Below, piece by piece: positions 36,886-45,229 of a stretch of 64,000 nt of DNA. The DNA comes from Arthrobacter sp. C2. Its GTDB lineage: Bacteria > Actinomycetota > Actinomycetes > Actinomycetales > Micrococcaceae. Within the stretch, counting starts at the first letter, position 1. Each line of letters opens with the position of its first letter. The stretch lies in assembly GCA_024207135.1 (NCBI GenBank), contig CP042428.1, positions 868,001 through 932,000 of the forward strand, given 5' to 3'. The notes below the pieces were generated by a model, which saw only the letters and a program-made list of their open reading frames with translations, had not been told where the DNA came from and made no database searches. Both the position numbers and the translations under genes were made by a program.

Positions 36886-37353
36886 TCAGGCGGTGTTGAT
36901 GCGAACGAACTCCACGTTCTCGTGGGGCTCGATCGTTCCACTTGCACTGACCAAGCCTGCCCGCACACGCTGGTGGCCGTCCCGCGTCACCGGAAGCACA
37001 CTCAAACCTCGCTCTCGCGGGAGGTGTTCCTCGCCCCATTGCTGCATTGCTATCAGAACGACCTTCAGTTCGTTACCTGCTGCGGTCAGCCCATAGCCAT
37101 CGCGCGTGCGTTGCCCTGCCTCCTGGTAGGGGATCCTCTCGAGGATCCCGTGCTCCACCAGCGCGTCCAGTCGCGCACTGAGCACGTCGGTTGCGATGCC
37201 CAAGGAATCCCGGAATTGCGCGAAGGTGCGCTTGCCAAGGTGTGCCTCGCGAAGCAGCAGAAAGCTCCACGAGTCGCTGAGAACCCCCAGACTGCGGGCG
37301 ATGGCACATTGGCCCATCAATGCATCCGTCAAGGCTTGCGACTTTCTAGGCAT
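36886..37353 (-). CDS. HxlR family winged-helix regulator
   Basis: 155 aa. HxlR (DUF24) domain at residues ~17-110: CAIARSLGVLSDSWSFLLLREAHLGKRTFAQFRDSLGIATDVLSARLDALVEHGILERIPYQ shows the Cys often used for redox or electrophile sensing (HxlR/HypR/YodB type) and the winged helix, then a short tail. Its target is unknown; the VOC relic to its left and the tautomerase to its right are candidates. The conserved N-terminal Cys at residue ~16 makes an electrophile-sensing role plausible. Confidence 0.88.
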   Translation of the reverse strand: MPRKSQALTDALMGQCAIARSLGVLSDSWSFLLLREAHLGKRTFAQFRDSLGIATDVLSARLDALVEHGILERIPYQEAGQRTRDGYGLTAAGNELKVVLIAMQQWGEEHLPRERGLSVLPVTRDGHQRVRAGLVSASGTIEPHENVEFVRINTA

Positions 37354-37427
37354 GTTCCAATTCTAACGCTGGCTCCCGACGGCAATTCCACGGCCATGCG
37401 CTACCCAGCTCGCGTTGGGCACCCGAC

Positions 37428-37820
37428 TCAGTTGCCCGATGCAAGCTGCAGCTCTCCCCTGCCGAAGGAGAAATTCTCCTTCGGCACCGGAATCAGTGCG
37501 ATGAATACGTCGTCGGCACGGATACCCAGCGCTTCGACGACATTCTCGCAGATCGCATTCGTGAGCAGTCTCTTGTCCGCCAGGGGTCGCTCGGCAGTGA
37601 ACAGCACGGTGATGATCACTGCATCGCCGCTGCGATTCATCCCCATGTATCCGGCGTCCAGGTAGAGCTCGTCCGGGTTGTGCGAGGTGATTGCGACGAA
37701 CTGATCCTCGGCAGGAATCCCCAGGGCCTCGTTTAGCGCCCTCGGCAGCACCGCTGCCAGCGCACGCTTCTGTGCGGAGGTGAATCGACTCTCAGGGACA
37801 TGGACCTGAAATACCGGCAT
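37428..37820 (-). CDS. Tautomerase family protein
   Basis: 130 aa from an ATG giving MPVFQVHVPESRF, so Pro would be residue 1 after Met removal, the catalytic base of 4-oxalocrotonate tautomerase-type enzymes. Two beta-alpha-beta units are visible: residues ~1-60 and ~65-115 (SGDAVIITVLFTAERPLADKRLLTNAICENVVEALGIRADDVFIALI). Length and layout match cis-CaaD/MSAD-like or the longer tautomerase subgroup. Substrate unknown. In a small set of redox- and aromatic-degradation-like genes beside HxlR. Confidence 0.82.
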   Translation of the reverse strand: MPVFQVHVPESRFTSAQKRALAAVLPRALNEALGIPAEDQFVAITSHNPDELYLDAGYMGMNRSGDAVIITVLFTAERPLADKRLLTNAICENVVEALGIRADDVFIALIPVPKENFSFGRGELQLASGN

Positions 37821-38134
37821 TGCCAACAACCCTTCATGTTGCCTAATGTCACGCGTTGCAGCCCGACCTGGGTTGCTATAACAAAGCTAGCACCAATAGG
37901 ATCAAAACAATCGCTCGCACCATATGACTTGCCTTCTAATCGGGAGGTGATGCGTGCGTTGCAGGACATCGAGTCACCGGTGACTTCATCCACATGCCGG
38001 CACCTATCAGTTCGACCCGTGGGAGAAATCGGTCGGCGAATGCTTCCGCACGGACCAAGACAATCTGGTGCCGATCACTTATCCCCCGTCGCATCGGGAT
38101 TCCCCTCCCTTATCGATCACCCCAAGGACAGCCA
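37821..38134. other. Divergent promoter region
   Basis: 314 nt between the tautomerase gene (minus) and the thioesterase gene (plus). An AT-rich patch around 37870-37920 (TTGCTATAACAAAGC) is the likely promoter zone. No gene, operator or repeat was assigned. Confidence 0.35.
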
Positions 38135-38656
38135 ATGACATCACCGCCCGACCCTTTGACGAACCGTTCGCGCACCATCCGCTACCACAGCCCCGAGGAA
38201 GACAAAACGAAGCTGTTCATCCGGACGGGGCTGGAGCAGCTGCGGGCGCTGGCCGACGGCCGGACCCCACCGCCACCGATCAGCAGCCATATCGGGCTGG
38301 AATTCGTCTCCGTCGCGGATGGCGATGTCGTGATGACAGCCCAGCCCGACGAGTCGCATTACAATCCAATTGGCTCGGTCCATGGCGGATTCTTTGCCAC
38401 GCTTCTTGACTCGGTGTGCGGGTGCGCCGTGCACAGCACCCTGCCTGCAGGAGTCGGGTACACGAGCCTGGAAATCAAGGTCTCCTTCCTGCGGCCAATC
38501 ACCGCAGAAACAGGCCCCGTCACCGCCCACGGCTGGGTCACCCGCCGCGGCAAGAGCGCCGCTTTCGCCGAGGCCGACATCCGGGACAGTGAGGGCAGGG
38601 TGTTGGCCACTGCCTCGAGCACCTGCTTGCTCATCCATCCGGATCCCGCCAGATGA
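38135..38656 (+). CDS. PaaI-family thioesterase
   Basis: 173 aa from an ATG (AAGGACAGCC precedes it). Hotdog-fold thioesterase; catalytic region SHYNPIGSVHGGFFATLLDSVCGCAVHSTL (the HGG loop) at ~75-100 and TSLEIKVSFLRPITAETGPVTAHGWVTRRGKSAAFAEADI, the second half. Hydrolyses acyl-CoA esters, often aromatic. Its stop overlaps the start of the MFS transporter gene as ATGA, so the two are translationally coupled. Confidence 0.88.
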   Translation: MTSPPDPLTNRSRTIRYHSPEEDKTKLFIRTGLEQLRALADGRTPPPPISSHIGLEFVSVADGDVVMTAQPDESHYNPIGSVHGGFFATLLDSVCGCAVHSTLPAGVGYTSLEIKVSFLRPITAETGPVTAHGWVTRRGKSAAFAEADIRDSEGRVLATASSTCLLIHPDPAR

Positions 38657-39915
38657 CCCGGCCAAACCCGGTCTTGCCTGAGAGCATTTCCCCTCCCGGC
38701 CGCCGCCTGGGCAGGCGTGGGGCGTTCTGGGCGGCGGCATCCGTGCTCGCTTTGGTGCTTTGGTCCTCGGGAGCCCCAAGCACGCTCTATCCGATCTATG
38801 CGGCGCAGTGGGGATTGACACCGGTCATCGTCACCACGGTATTCGCGGCCTACCCGCTCGCGCTGCTCGTCGTCCTTCCGATCCTTGGGAACCTCTCCGA
38901 CCAGTTCGGAAGGCGATTGGTCATGGTAGCCGGCGTCGCACTCATCGCCGCTTCTGCCCTGATCTTTGCCTTCGCTCCCAATGTGGCATTCCTGTTTGCC
39001 GGGCGCGTGCTGCAAGGAGCCGGCGCGGGATTGGCGATGGGCGCCGGGACCGCTGCGCTCATGGAGAACAACCCCACGAGCAGCCCTCGTTTCGCCAGCT
39101 CCATGGCGACCGTGGCCACCGCGACCGGCCTCACCCTGGCCCTCGTGGTCAGTGGCGCGTTCGCGCAGTACTTACCGATGCCCTTGTTCTCGAGCTACGC
39201 AGTGCTGCTCGTGTTGTCCTTCGCATCCATCACGGCGCTGTTGTGCACTTCCGACGACAGGCCGGCCCGGAACCGAAGGTGGCGACCCCAGGCACCCAGC
39301 GTGCCCCCGGGCATTCGGCTCCGTTTTTCGATCGCCACCTTGTCGGTGGCCCTGGCCTATTGCGTGGGTGCCATTTTCCTCTCCCTCGGCGCGCACATGA
39401 TCACCGAGTTCACCCAAACTGCGAACACCGCGATCGTTGGCCTCCTGCTGGGATGCTCGGCAGCGGCCATCGGAATCACCGCACTTTTCTTGTCGCGCGT
39501 CCCGGCTCACGCCTCGGTCTGGGTGGGAGCATCCCTCACTGTCCTGAGCCTCGGGCTCATGGCCGCCGCCAGCATGTTCGGGTCGATCTCGCTCTTCCTA
39601 GGCTGGTGCATCGTCGGCGGGATCGCCTACTCCTTCGCTTTTACCGGAGGTCTCGGTCTCATCAACCAAGCCGCTCCCGAAGGCCACCGCGGTGCAACAC
39701 TGTCGCTGCTCTATTTGATCGCCTACGCCTTCCAGGCAGGCACCGCCATCGGCGTTGGCGCACTCGCGACCAGCAACAGCCTAAGCGCCGCTGTTGGGAT
39801 CGCTGCACTGTCGCTGGCAGGCTTGAGCACCTCGCTATTCGTTCTCATGATCGTCGATATCAGGAAGCGACAATCGGACCGCGACCCATCCCCCGCATCA
39901 ACCGAACGCACTTGA
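38653..39915 (+). CDS. MFS transporter (drug/organic solute efflux-like)
   Basis: 420 aa, 12 membrane helices, start ATG overlapping the thioesterase stop by four bases. The MFS motif A reads GNLSDQFGRRLVM between helices 2 and 3 (~80-92) and GRVLQGAGAGLAMGAGTAAL marks helix 4. The short cytoplasmic loop after helix 6 carries DDRPARNRRWRP. Substrate not visible; the coupling with a thioesterase and location in a redox/aromatic-type island fits export of a toxic organic compound. Confidence 0.85.
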   Translation: MTRPNPVLPESISPPGRRLGRRGAFWAAASVLALVLWSSGAPSTLYPIYAAQWGLTPVIVTTVFAAYPLALLVVLPILGNLSDQFGRRLVMVAGVALIAASALIFAFAPNVAFLFAGRVLQGAGAGLAMGAGTAALMENNPTSSPRFASSMATVATATGLTLALVVSGAFAQYLPMPLFSSYAVLLVLSFASITALLCTSDDRPARNRRWRPQAPSVPPGIRLRFSIATLSVALAYCVGAIFLSLGAHMITEFTQTANTAIVGLLLGCSAAAIGITALFLSRVPAHASVWVGASLTVLSLGLMAAASMFGSISLFLGWCIVGGIAYSFAFTGGLGLINQAAPEGHRGATLSLLYLIAYAFQAGTAIGVGALATSNSLSAAVGIAALSLAGLSTSLFVLMIVDIRKRQSDRDPSPASTERT

Positions 39916-40295
39916 CCCACTCCGGTCCATGCTTCCACGGGCCGCACCCGGGAAGAACGCCGCCGCCAAGTCACTGCGCGACTTGTGACGCAGCGTACGT
40001 GCTGTGGAGCTGTGCGCTCCAGTGATGAAACACGCTCGGCCGTAGCAACTACGTGTCCGCCACTGGCGCCTCGGCTGCGTCGAGGAAGCACAGCGTTCTG
40101 TCCAAAGCCGTCAGTGAGTCCCACTTGAATCAAAACATGAGTATACTCAATTATGAGCATACTCGGGCATGTCTTGTTGTGGAAGTTCGGAGTTGGGCAT
40201 GCACGGGTACTTTGCCACTGATCCCCTTAACGCCAATTCTGCAGTTCCGGTTATCGCTGGCAGGCACTAATCATCGAACGTGAAGGAGCCATATC
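39916..40295. other. Regulatory region upstream of the quinone oxidoreductase
   Basis: 380 nt with no gene. It contains the 26-bp palindromic operator described separately, and a ribosome site GAAGGAGCC before the ATG at 40296. Confidence 0.5.
40139..40164. promoter_or_regulatory. Palindromic operator upstream of the quinone oxidoreductase
   Basis: Two arms, GAGTATACTCA (40139-40149) and TGAGCATACTC (40154-40164), separated by ATTA. They are inverted repeats with a single mismatch. The architecture (11-nt arm, 4-nt spacer, 11-nt arm, inner ACTCA / TGAG) equals that of the TetR/old-yellow-enzyme operator at 44359-44384; arms match at 16 of 22 positions. I therefore propose that the TetR-family gene at 44410 binds both sites. 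Confidence 0.6.
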
Positions 40296-41291
40296 ATGAA
40301 GGCTTTCGCTATTAGCCGGTACAAGGGTCCGCTGAAGGCAGTGGAAATCCCCGAGCCCGTGGTCGGCGAGCATGATGTCCTCATCCAGGTGCGAGCCGCG
40401 GGACTGAACCAACTTGATGAGAAAATCAGGGCCGGCGAGTTCAAGCAAATACTTCCCTATCAACTTCCACTAACCCTTGGACACGACGTTGCAGGTGTCG
40501 TACAACAAGTTGGTGCGAAGGTGCAGGCGTTCAAGCCTGGCGACGAGGTGTTTGGGCGCCCACGCAAGGACAGCATTGGGGCTTTTGCCCAACGAATCGC
40601 GGTGCCCGAAGCGGATTTGGCACTGAAACCGGCATCGATCAGCTTCGAGGAAGCAGGCTCAGTGCCGCTGGTGGCCTTGACCGCATGGCAGGCCCTGGTT
40701 GAGCGGGGCAGTGTCCAGCCCGGACAAAAAGTACTCATTCATGCAGGTGCCGGCGGGGTGGGCTCGTTTGCCATTCAGCTTGCCAAGCATCTTGGAGCGA
40801 GCGTAGCCACCACGGCCAGCGCATCCAACGCAGATTTCGTTCGCGAGCTTGGCGCCGACACCGTCATTGATTACCGGAGCGAGAACTTTGAACAGCTGCT
40901 CTCCGGTTATGACTTGGTGCTCGATAGCCTCGGCGGAGAAAACCTCAAGAAGTCCCTCCGTATCCTCAAGCCAGGCGGGAAGGCTATCGGTATCTCCGGG
41001 CCGCCGGACCCGGCCTTTGCCCGCGAGGCGGGCCTGAACCCGGTACTGCGCCTGGCGATCACCGGACTCAGTGCCGGAATTAGGCGCCAGGCCAAGGGCC
41101 TTGGGGTGAGTTACGAGTTCTTGTTTATGAAGGCCAGCGGCGAGCAGCTAAGTCAGCTCGCTTCCCTCATTGATGCGGGCGCAGTACGCCCGGTGGTTGG
41201 ACGGGTCTTCCCCTTCGACCAGACCGTTCAGGCACTGGAGGGTCTTGCTCAGGGCGGTATCCGCGGCAAGGCCGTGATCAGCTTGCCCTAA
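40296..41291 (+). CDS. NAD(P)H:quinone oxidoreductase-like MDR protein
   Basis: 331 aa medium-chain dehydrogenase/reductase of the zinc-free quinone oxidoreductase type. GroES-like domain at ~1-125 (AGLNQLDEKIRAG, LPLTLGHDVAGVVQQVG) and nucleotide-binding GAGGVGSFAIQLAKHLGA at ~150-167. The metal-binding Cys/His set of alcohol dehydrogenases is missing. Reduces quinones or other activated double bonds with NADPH. It is preceded by a 26-bp operator like that of the TetR/old-yellow-enzyme region; GAAGGAG ribosome site. Confidence 0.9.
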   Translation: MKAFAISRYKGPLKAVEIPEPVVGEHDVLIQVRAAGLNQLDEKIRAGEFKQILPYQLPLTLGHDVAGVVQQVGAKVQAFKPGDEVFGRPRKDSIGAFAQRIAVPEADLALKPASISFEEAGSVPLVALTAWQALVERGSVQPGQKVLIHAGAGGVGSFAIQLAKHLGASVATTASASNADFVRELGADTVIDYRSENFEQLLSGYDLVLDSLGGENLKKSLRILKPGGKAIGISGPPDPAFAREAGLNPVLRLAITGLSAGIRRQAKGLGVSYEFLFMKASGEQLSQLASLIDAGAVRPVVGRVFPFDQTVQALEGLAQGGIRGKAVISLP

Positions 41292-41352
41292 GCGCGAACA
41301 TCTGCCGAGCCCGGTCGAAACCGCTCGAAGCCCGTGCACCCAGGAACGTCTC

Positions 41353-42299
41353 ATGAACACAAATAGTCATGTACCCAGTGGCACAGCTGCATCCTATAGG
41401 GATGCTCCGGGACGGAGCATCTCCGCAGACGGCGTTGGCTATGCCTACCGCGAGTTGGGCCCCAAGGGTGCAGTCCCGGTCATCTTCCTTGTCCATTTGG
41501 CAGCAACGTTGGATAGCTGGGACCCGCGCGTTGTTGACCCCATTGCCCGGGATCACCACGTCATCACCTTTGATAATCACGGGGGGCGCATCCACGGGTC
41601 AGGTTGCCGGCGATGTCAAAGAAATGACACAAGATGCGTACTCGTTCATCAAGGCCCTGGGTTTCGACACCGTAGATGCCTTTACGCTATCCCTCGGAGG
41701 GATGGTCGCCCAGAGCCTGGCGGTCATGCACCCCGAGTTGGTCCGCAAGCTTATTCTCATGGGAACCGGCCCCAAGGGCGGCAAGAGCACGGACAGGTTT
41801 AAGCCAACCACCTACCTCGACACGGCCCGTGCGGCGTTGAGCAGCTCGGACCCAAGGAGTTCTTGTTCTCCACTCGGGACGCCGACGGCAAGCGGGCAGC
41901 GAAGGAATTTGTGAAACGTCTTCAGGAACGCACTGCGGACCGCGATGCACCCATCTCATTCAAGGCGTTTCAGGCTCACTGAAGGCCATCAAAAACTGGG
42001 GCCGTGCGGCATCCATGGATCTGGCCATGACTATCCAGCCCGCCCAGATCGCCAACGGTGACGATGGCCGCATGGCGCTGACCCGTTTCTCCGAAGATCC
42101 GCACCAACGGATCAGCGGCTCCGAGCTGGTCATCTACCCGGGAGCGGGCCACAGAAGCATCTCCCCGTTCCACGAGCAATTCACTTCCTCAGCCATTGAA
42201 TTCCTCGACCGGCCGCCTCTCAACAAAAACCCTACCCCCGGGGGCCGAGGACCCAACCACGTTTCCCTCCTGCCCAGAGGTTCCCACTCAACGGCATGA
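41353..42299 (+). pseudogene. Alpha/beta hydrolase, several frameshifts
   Basis: An alpha/beta hydrolase readable only across frames. Frame 1 gives the start (GVGYAYRELGPKGAVPVIFLVHLAATLDSWDP, VITFDNHG), frame 3 continues from about 41585 (TGQVAGDVKEMTQDAYSFIKALGFDTVDAFTLSLGGMVAQSLAVMHPELVRKLILMGTGPKGG; nucleophile SLGG), then the frame changes again at about 41850, and an ending like ELVIYPGAGH with a further segment is found at 42100-42200. At least two single-base shifts and one internal loss are needed. The gene next to it (41291) is intact, so the decay is local. Functionally dead, unless the shifts are sequencing errors. Confidence 0.75.
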
Positions 42300-42300
42300 A

Positions 42301-42336
42301 AAGTAGCCAGCCCCAAGAGTTTGGGGCTGGCTACTT
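42301..42336. terminator. Bidirectional terminator
   Basis: Perfect 16-bp stem: AAGTAGCCAGCCCCAA, loop GAGT, complement at 42321-42336. It separates the hydrolase remnant (plus) from the SDR gene (minus). Tails end in CTT-type sequence. Confidence 0.8.
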
Positions 42337-42418
42337 GTCATTGGTCATCCGTCGAAAGCGTGGGGCTCTGCAACCCGAGCGCTCCGCCGGCGTTCTTCAT
42401 CACCGGCGGTGCACCCAT

Positions 42419-43132
42419 TTACGTCGTCGTGCGGGCCAACTGCGGATACAGCGCTTCGAGTGGGGCGCTAAGCCCGGCCTTCAGCTGTTCCGATGTTTCA
42501 TCGGCAAGAACCTCGTGCTTGCCGGCAGCAACGGCATCAAAGACGATGTTCACCAGGTCCGCCGGGGCGGTCTTCGGATCGGTCGAGTTCGCGGCCATGG
42601 GCGTGTCGACATAGGCAACGTGCACCCCGACGACGTGCACGCCGGCGGGGGCCAGCTCCAGGCGTAGCGAGTTCGTTGCCGACCACAGGGCCGCCTTGGT
42701 GGCGCTGTAGATTCCTGCGACGGCATACCAACTCAGTGCGGAGTGCATGTCGATCAGCACCGAGTTGTCGTTTGCCGACAGAGCAGGGGCAAACGCCCTG
42801 GCAACAAACAAGGGTCCGAGGAAGTTGGTTTCCACGTTGGCCCGGATTTCTTCGTCGGTGTGGGAAAGGATTCCGGCGCTGGCCACCGAGGCTCCGGCGT
42901 TGTTGATCAACACCGTCACGTCCCCGGCAGCGTCAACTGCTCCCTGGATGGATGCATGGTCGGTGACGTCCAGGGCCAGTGGAACGATCCGCTCGTCATC
43001 CCAGGCACGGGGATTGCGGGCGGTGGCATAGACCTTGCTCGCGCCACGGGCGAGGGCTTCGTGGACAAAATGGGTTCCGATGCCACCGTTTGCACCGGTA
43101 ACAAGGACGACTGCGCCGTGAAGTGGAGACAT
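42419..43132 (-). CDS. SDR family oxidoreductase
   Basis: 237 aa from an ATG (MSPLHGAVVLVTGANGG). TGANGGIG-type nucleotide motif (~12-19), NNAG near residue 78, Ser near SALSWYAV (~130) and the YSATK pair (~141-145; Tyr and Lys in classical register). Substrate unknown. Transcribed 38 nt after the old-yellow-enzyme gene on the same strand, so probably co-regulated by the TetR gene. Confidence 0.87.
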   Translation of the reverse strand: MSPLHGAVVLVTGANGGIGTHFVHEALARGASKVYATARNPRAWDDERIVPLALDVTDHASIQGAVDAAGDVTVLINNAGASVASAGILSHTDEEIRANVETNFLGPLFVARAFAPALSANDNSVLIDMHSALSWYAVAGIYSATKAALWSATNSLRLELAPAGVHVVGVHVAYVDTPMAANSTDPKTAPADLVNIVFDAVAAGKHEVLADETSEQLKAGLSAPLEALYPQLARTTT

Positions 43133-43169
43133 GTTCTTGGGCTTTCTTTTGGTTGGAGGTGGGGCGAGA

Positions 43170-44246
43170 CTAGGCGTGCGCCAAGGTGGGGTAATCGACG
43201 TATCCGGCTTCGCCGCCGCCGTAGAGGGTTGCCGGGTCCAGCTCGTTGAGCGGAGCATCGGTGCGCAGGCGTTCGACAATGTCCGGATTGGCCAGGGCGA
43301 ATCGGCCCAACGGGGCAATATCGGCAAGGCCTGCGTCGATGTCGTCGGCAATCTGCTCGCGGGTGCGACCGTAACGGACAACCAGCAGCGCGGTGGGCCA
43401 AATCTCCCGGAGCGAGCGCAGCAGCTCGTCGTCGCCAACGTGGTGCAGGTGCAGGTAGGCAAGGTTCAGGTTCGCCAGTTCCCCGACCAGGTGGCGATAC
43501 TGTGCCCGCACGCTTTCGGTCTCACCCTCGTTGATTCCACCCAGCGGCATGGCCGGGGAGAGACGAATGCCGACGCGGTCGGCCCCGATTTCCTCAACAA
43601 TCGCCCGCGTGACCTCGATGACGAACCTGGACCGGTTCTCCACCGAGCCGCCGTATGAATCGGTGCGGTGGTTGGAGTTCGGGGAGAGGAACTGGTGCAG
43701 CAGGTATCCATTGGCCCCGTGGATTTCCACCCCATCGGCCCCTGCGGCAATCGCGGAGGCCGCGGCGTGGCGGAACTCGGCGATCACGGTGCCGATGTCA
43801 TCGGGGCTGAGCTCACGCGGAACCGGCATCTTCTGCGGCCCGGTCGGCGTCACGATGTCCTGGTCTGCGGAGATCGCCGAGGGTGCCACGGGCACGCGGT
43901 GGTGGGGTGTGTTGTCCGGGTGCGCCGAGCGGCCGGCATGCATCAGCTGGATGAACAGCGAACCGCCGCCGGCGCGCACGGCTTCGGCGACCTTGGCCCA
44001 GCCAGCAATGTGCTCGGGAGTGTAGATACCCGGGGTGTTCAAATACCCCTGCCCGTCGGACGAAGGCTGCACACCTTCGGTAATGATGAGGCCGAGGGAA
44101 GCACGCTGCCCGTAGTACGCCGGGGCAAGATCGCCGGGAGTGCCGTCGGGATTGGCTCGATTGCGGGTCATGGGGGCCAGCGCGAGTCGGTGCGGAAGCT
44201 CTACGCGGCCGAGGGCGAACGGTTGCCAGAGAGAGGTCATGGCCAT
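43170..44246 (-). CDS. Old yellow enzyme-family alkene reductase
   Basis: 358 aa from the ATG at MAMTSLWQPFAL, preceded at a distance by AAAGGA. FMN-dependent ene-reductase: LALAPMTRNRA at ~21 (Thr/Arg at FMN), MHAGRSAHPDN ~99, GADGVEIHGANGYLLHQFLSPNSNHRTDSYGGSVENRSRFVIEV ~168-205 (active-site HxxN pair), and VRYGRTREQIADDIDAGLADIAPLGRFALANPDIVERLR at the end. Reduces electrophilic C=C bonds using NADPH. Divergent from the TetR gene across the palindromic operator. Confidence 0.92.
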   Translation of the reverse strand: MAMTSLWQPFALGRVELPHRLALAPMTRNRANPDGTPGDLAPAYYGQRASLGLIITEGVQPSSDGQGYLNTPGIYTPEHIAGWAKVAEAVRAGGGSLFIQLMHAGRSAHPDNTPHHRVPVAPSAISADQDIVTPTGPQKMPVPRELSPDDIGTVIAEFRHAAASAIAAGADGVEIHGANGYLLHQFLSPNSNHRTDSYGGSVENRSRFVIEVTRAIVEEIGADRVGIRLSPAMPLGGINEGETESVRAQYRHLVGELANLNLAYLHLHHVGDDELLRSLREIWPTALLVVRYGRTREQIADDIDAGLADIAPLGRFALANPDIVERLRTDAPLNELDPATLYGGGEAGYVDYPTLAHA

Positions 44247-44358
44247 GGTGCAGAAGTCCTTTACTTGGGTGGATCGTGGACATCGGTACAGCAAGCGGCC
44301 AAGCTGAACGCCTTGGGCCCTCGTGGGAGAATGAATGGACACATGCCCACGCCATACC

Positions 44359-44384
44359 GACTCCACTCATAACTGAGTGTAGTC
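44359..44384. promoter_or_regulatory. TetR operator between the divergent OYE and TetR genes
   Basis: Arms GACTCCACTCA (44359-44369) and TGAGTGTAGTC (44374-44384) with spacer TAAC; inverted repeats with one mismatch. It is 26 nt before the tetR start and about 115 nt before the alkene-reductase start, in the shared promoter region. The same 11+4+11 design occurs at 40139-40164. Confidence 0.7.
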
Positions 44385-44409
44385 ACATTTTATTCCCGAA
44401 AGGACCCTG

Positions 44410-45012
44410 ATGCCAGTCGTCTCCCAGCCGATCGGCCGACGCGAGCGAAACAAGCAGGCCAAGCTCGACCGGATCGTGGCTGCCGCTCGAGAGCTCTTTG
44501 CCGAACATGGGGTGGATGAGGTCACCACGCAGCAAATCGCCGACAAGGCGGACATTGGCACCGGCACCCTCTTCCTCTACGCCAAGTCAAAGGGCGAACT
44601 GCTCCTGCTCGTGCAAAACTCCGGGTACGCGGATGCGCTGGCCAGGGGCAGGAGCGCCGCCGAATCAATCACCGATACCCTTGAGGCGGCCATGGCGATC
44701 GTCCGCCCGGTGGTGGAATGCAATCGAACCCAGATCGACAACGGTCGGACCTACCTGCGGGAAATGGTTTTCGGCGACCACGAGGAACCGCACCACCGCG
44801 ACGCACTGGAGCTCTCGGCCCAGACCGAGGAAGCCGTTGCCGAGGTATTGCGGCGGGACAAACGCATTCAATCCGAAAATGCACCCGCGCTCGCTCGGAT
44901 CATCTCCGCGATCATGTTCCTGGCCATGGCAGCCAGCGTCAACGCGACCAAGACCGTCGATGAGCTCGCACAGGACCTCCGGGCCCAGATCCGGGTCCTG
45001 TTGCAGGGCTGA
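44410..45012 (+). CDS. TetR/AcrR family transcriptional regulator
   Basis: 200 aa. The N-terminal HTH domain at ~12-60 (RNKQAKLDRIVAAARELFAEHGVDEVTTQQIADKADIGTGTLFLYAKSKGELLLLV) is canonical, and the helical ligand domain follows. It is divergent from the old-yellow-enzyme/SDR pair, with a palindromic operator between them, so it probably represses both itself and that pair, and perhaps the quinone oxidoreductase at 40296 that has the same type of operator. Inducer unknown; the target set suggests an electrophile, quinone or unsaturated carbonyl. Confidence 0.9.
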   Translation: MPVVSQPIGRRERNKQAKLDRIVAAARELFAEHGVDEVTTQQIADKADIGTGTLFLYAKSKGELLLLVQNSGYADALARGRSAAESITDTLEAAMAIVRPVVECNRTQIDNGRTYLREMVFGDHEEPHHRDALELSAQTEEAVAEVLRRDKRIQSENAPALARIISAIMFLAMAASVNATKTVDELAQDLRAQIRVLLQG

Positions 45013-45229
45013 AACCGCCTGCGGTGTGCTGACGATGAAGACGCCGAAGGCGGCCCGCAAGTGGCAGGCCTGGGCCGCTACCGGCAAGTCGCCCAACGCC
45101 ACGCTCGCGGATCAGGCCGCCCGAAGTGCCTGATCCGCCTTGACGTGCCGCGGCACGGGCTCGGCCGGAAGATCATATGGGTGGCCGAGGCCCGGTAGCC
45201 GGCGGAGTGCAAGCCTGTTCGGACCCGGC

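Noticed and set aside
45022-45133. Fragment reading MKTPKAARKWQAWAATGKSPN downstream of the TetR gene
   Set aside because: Only about 34 residues and no start signal; it could be a relic, but nothing identifies a family.
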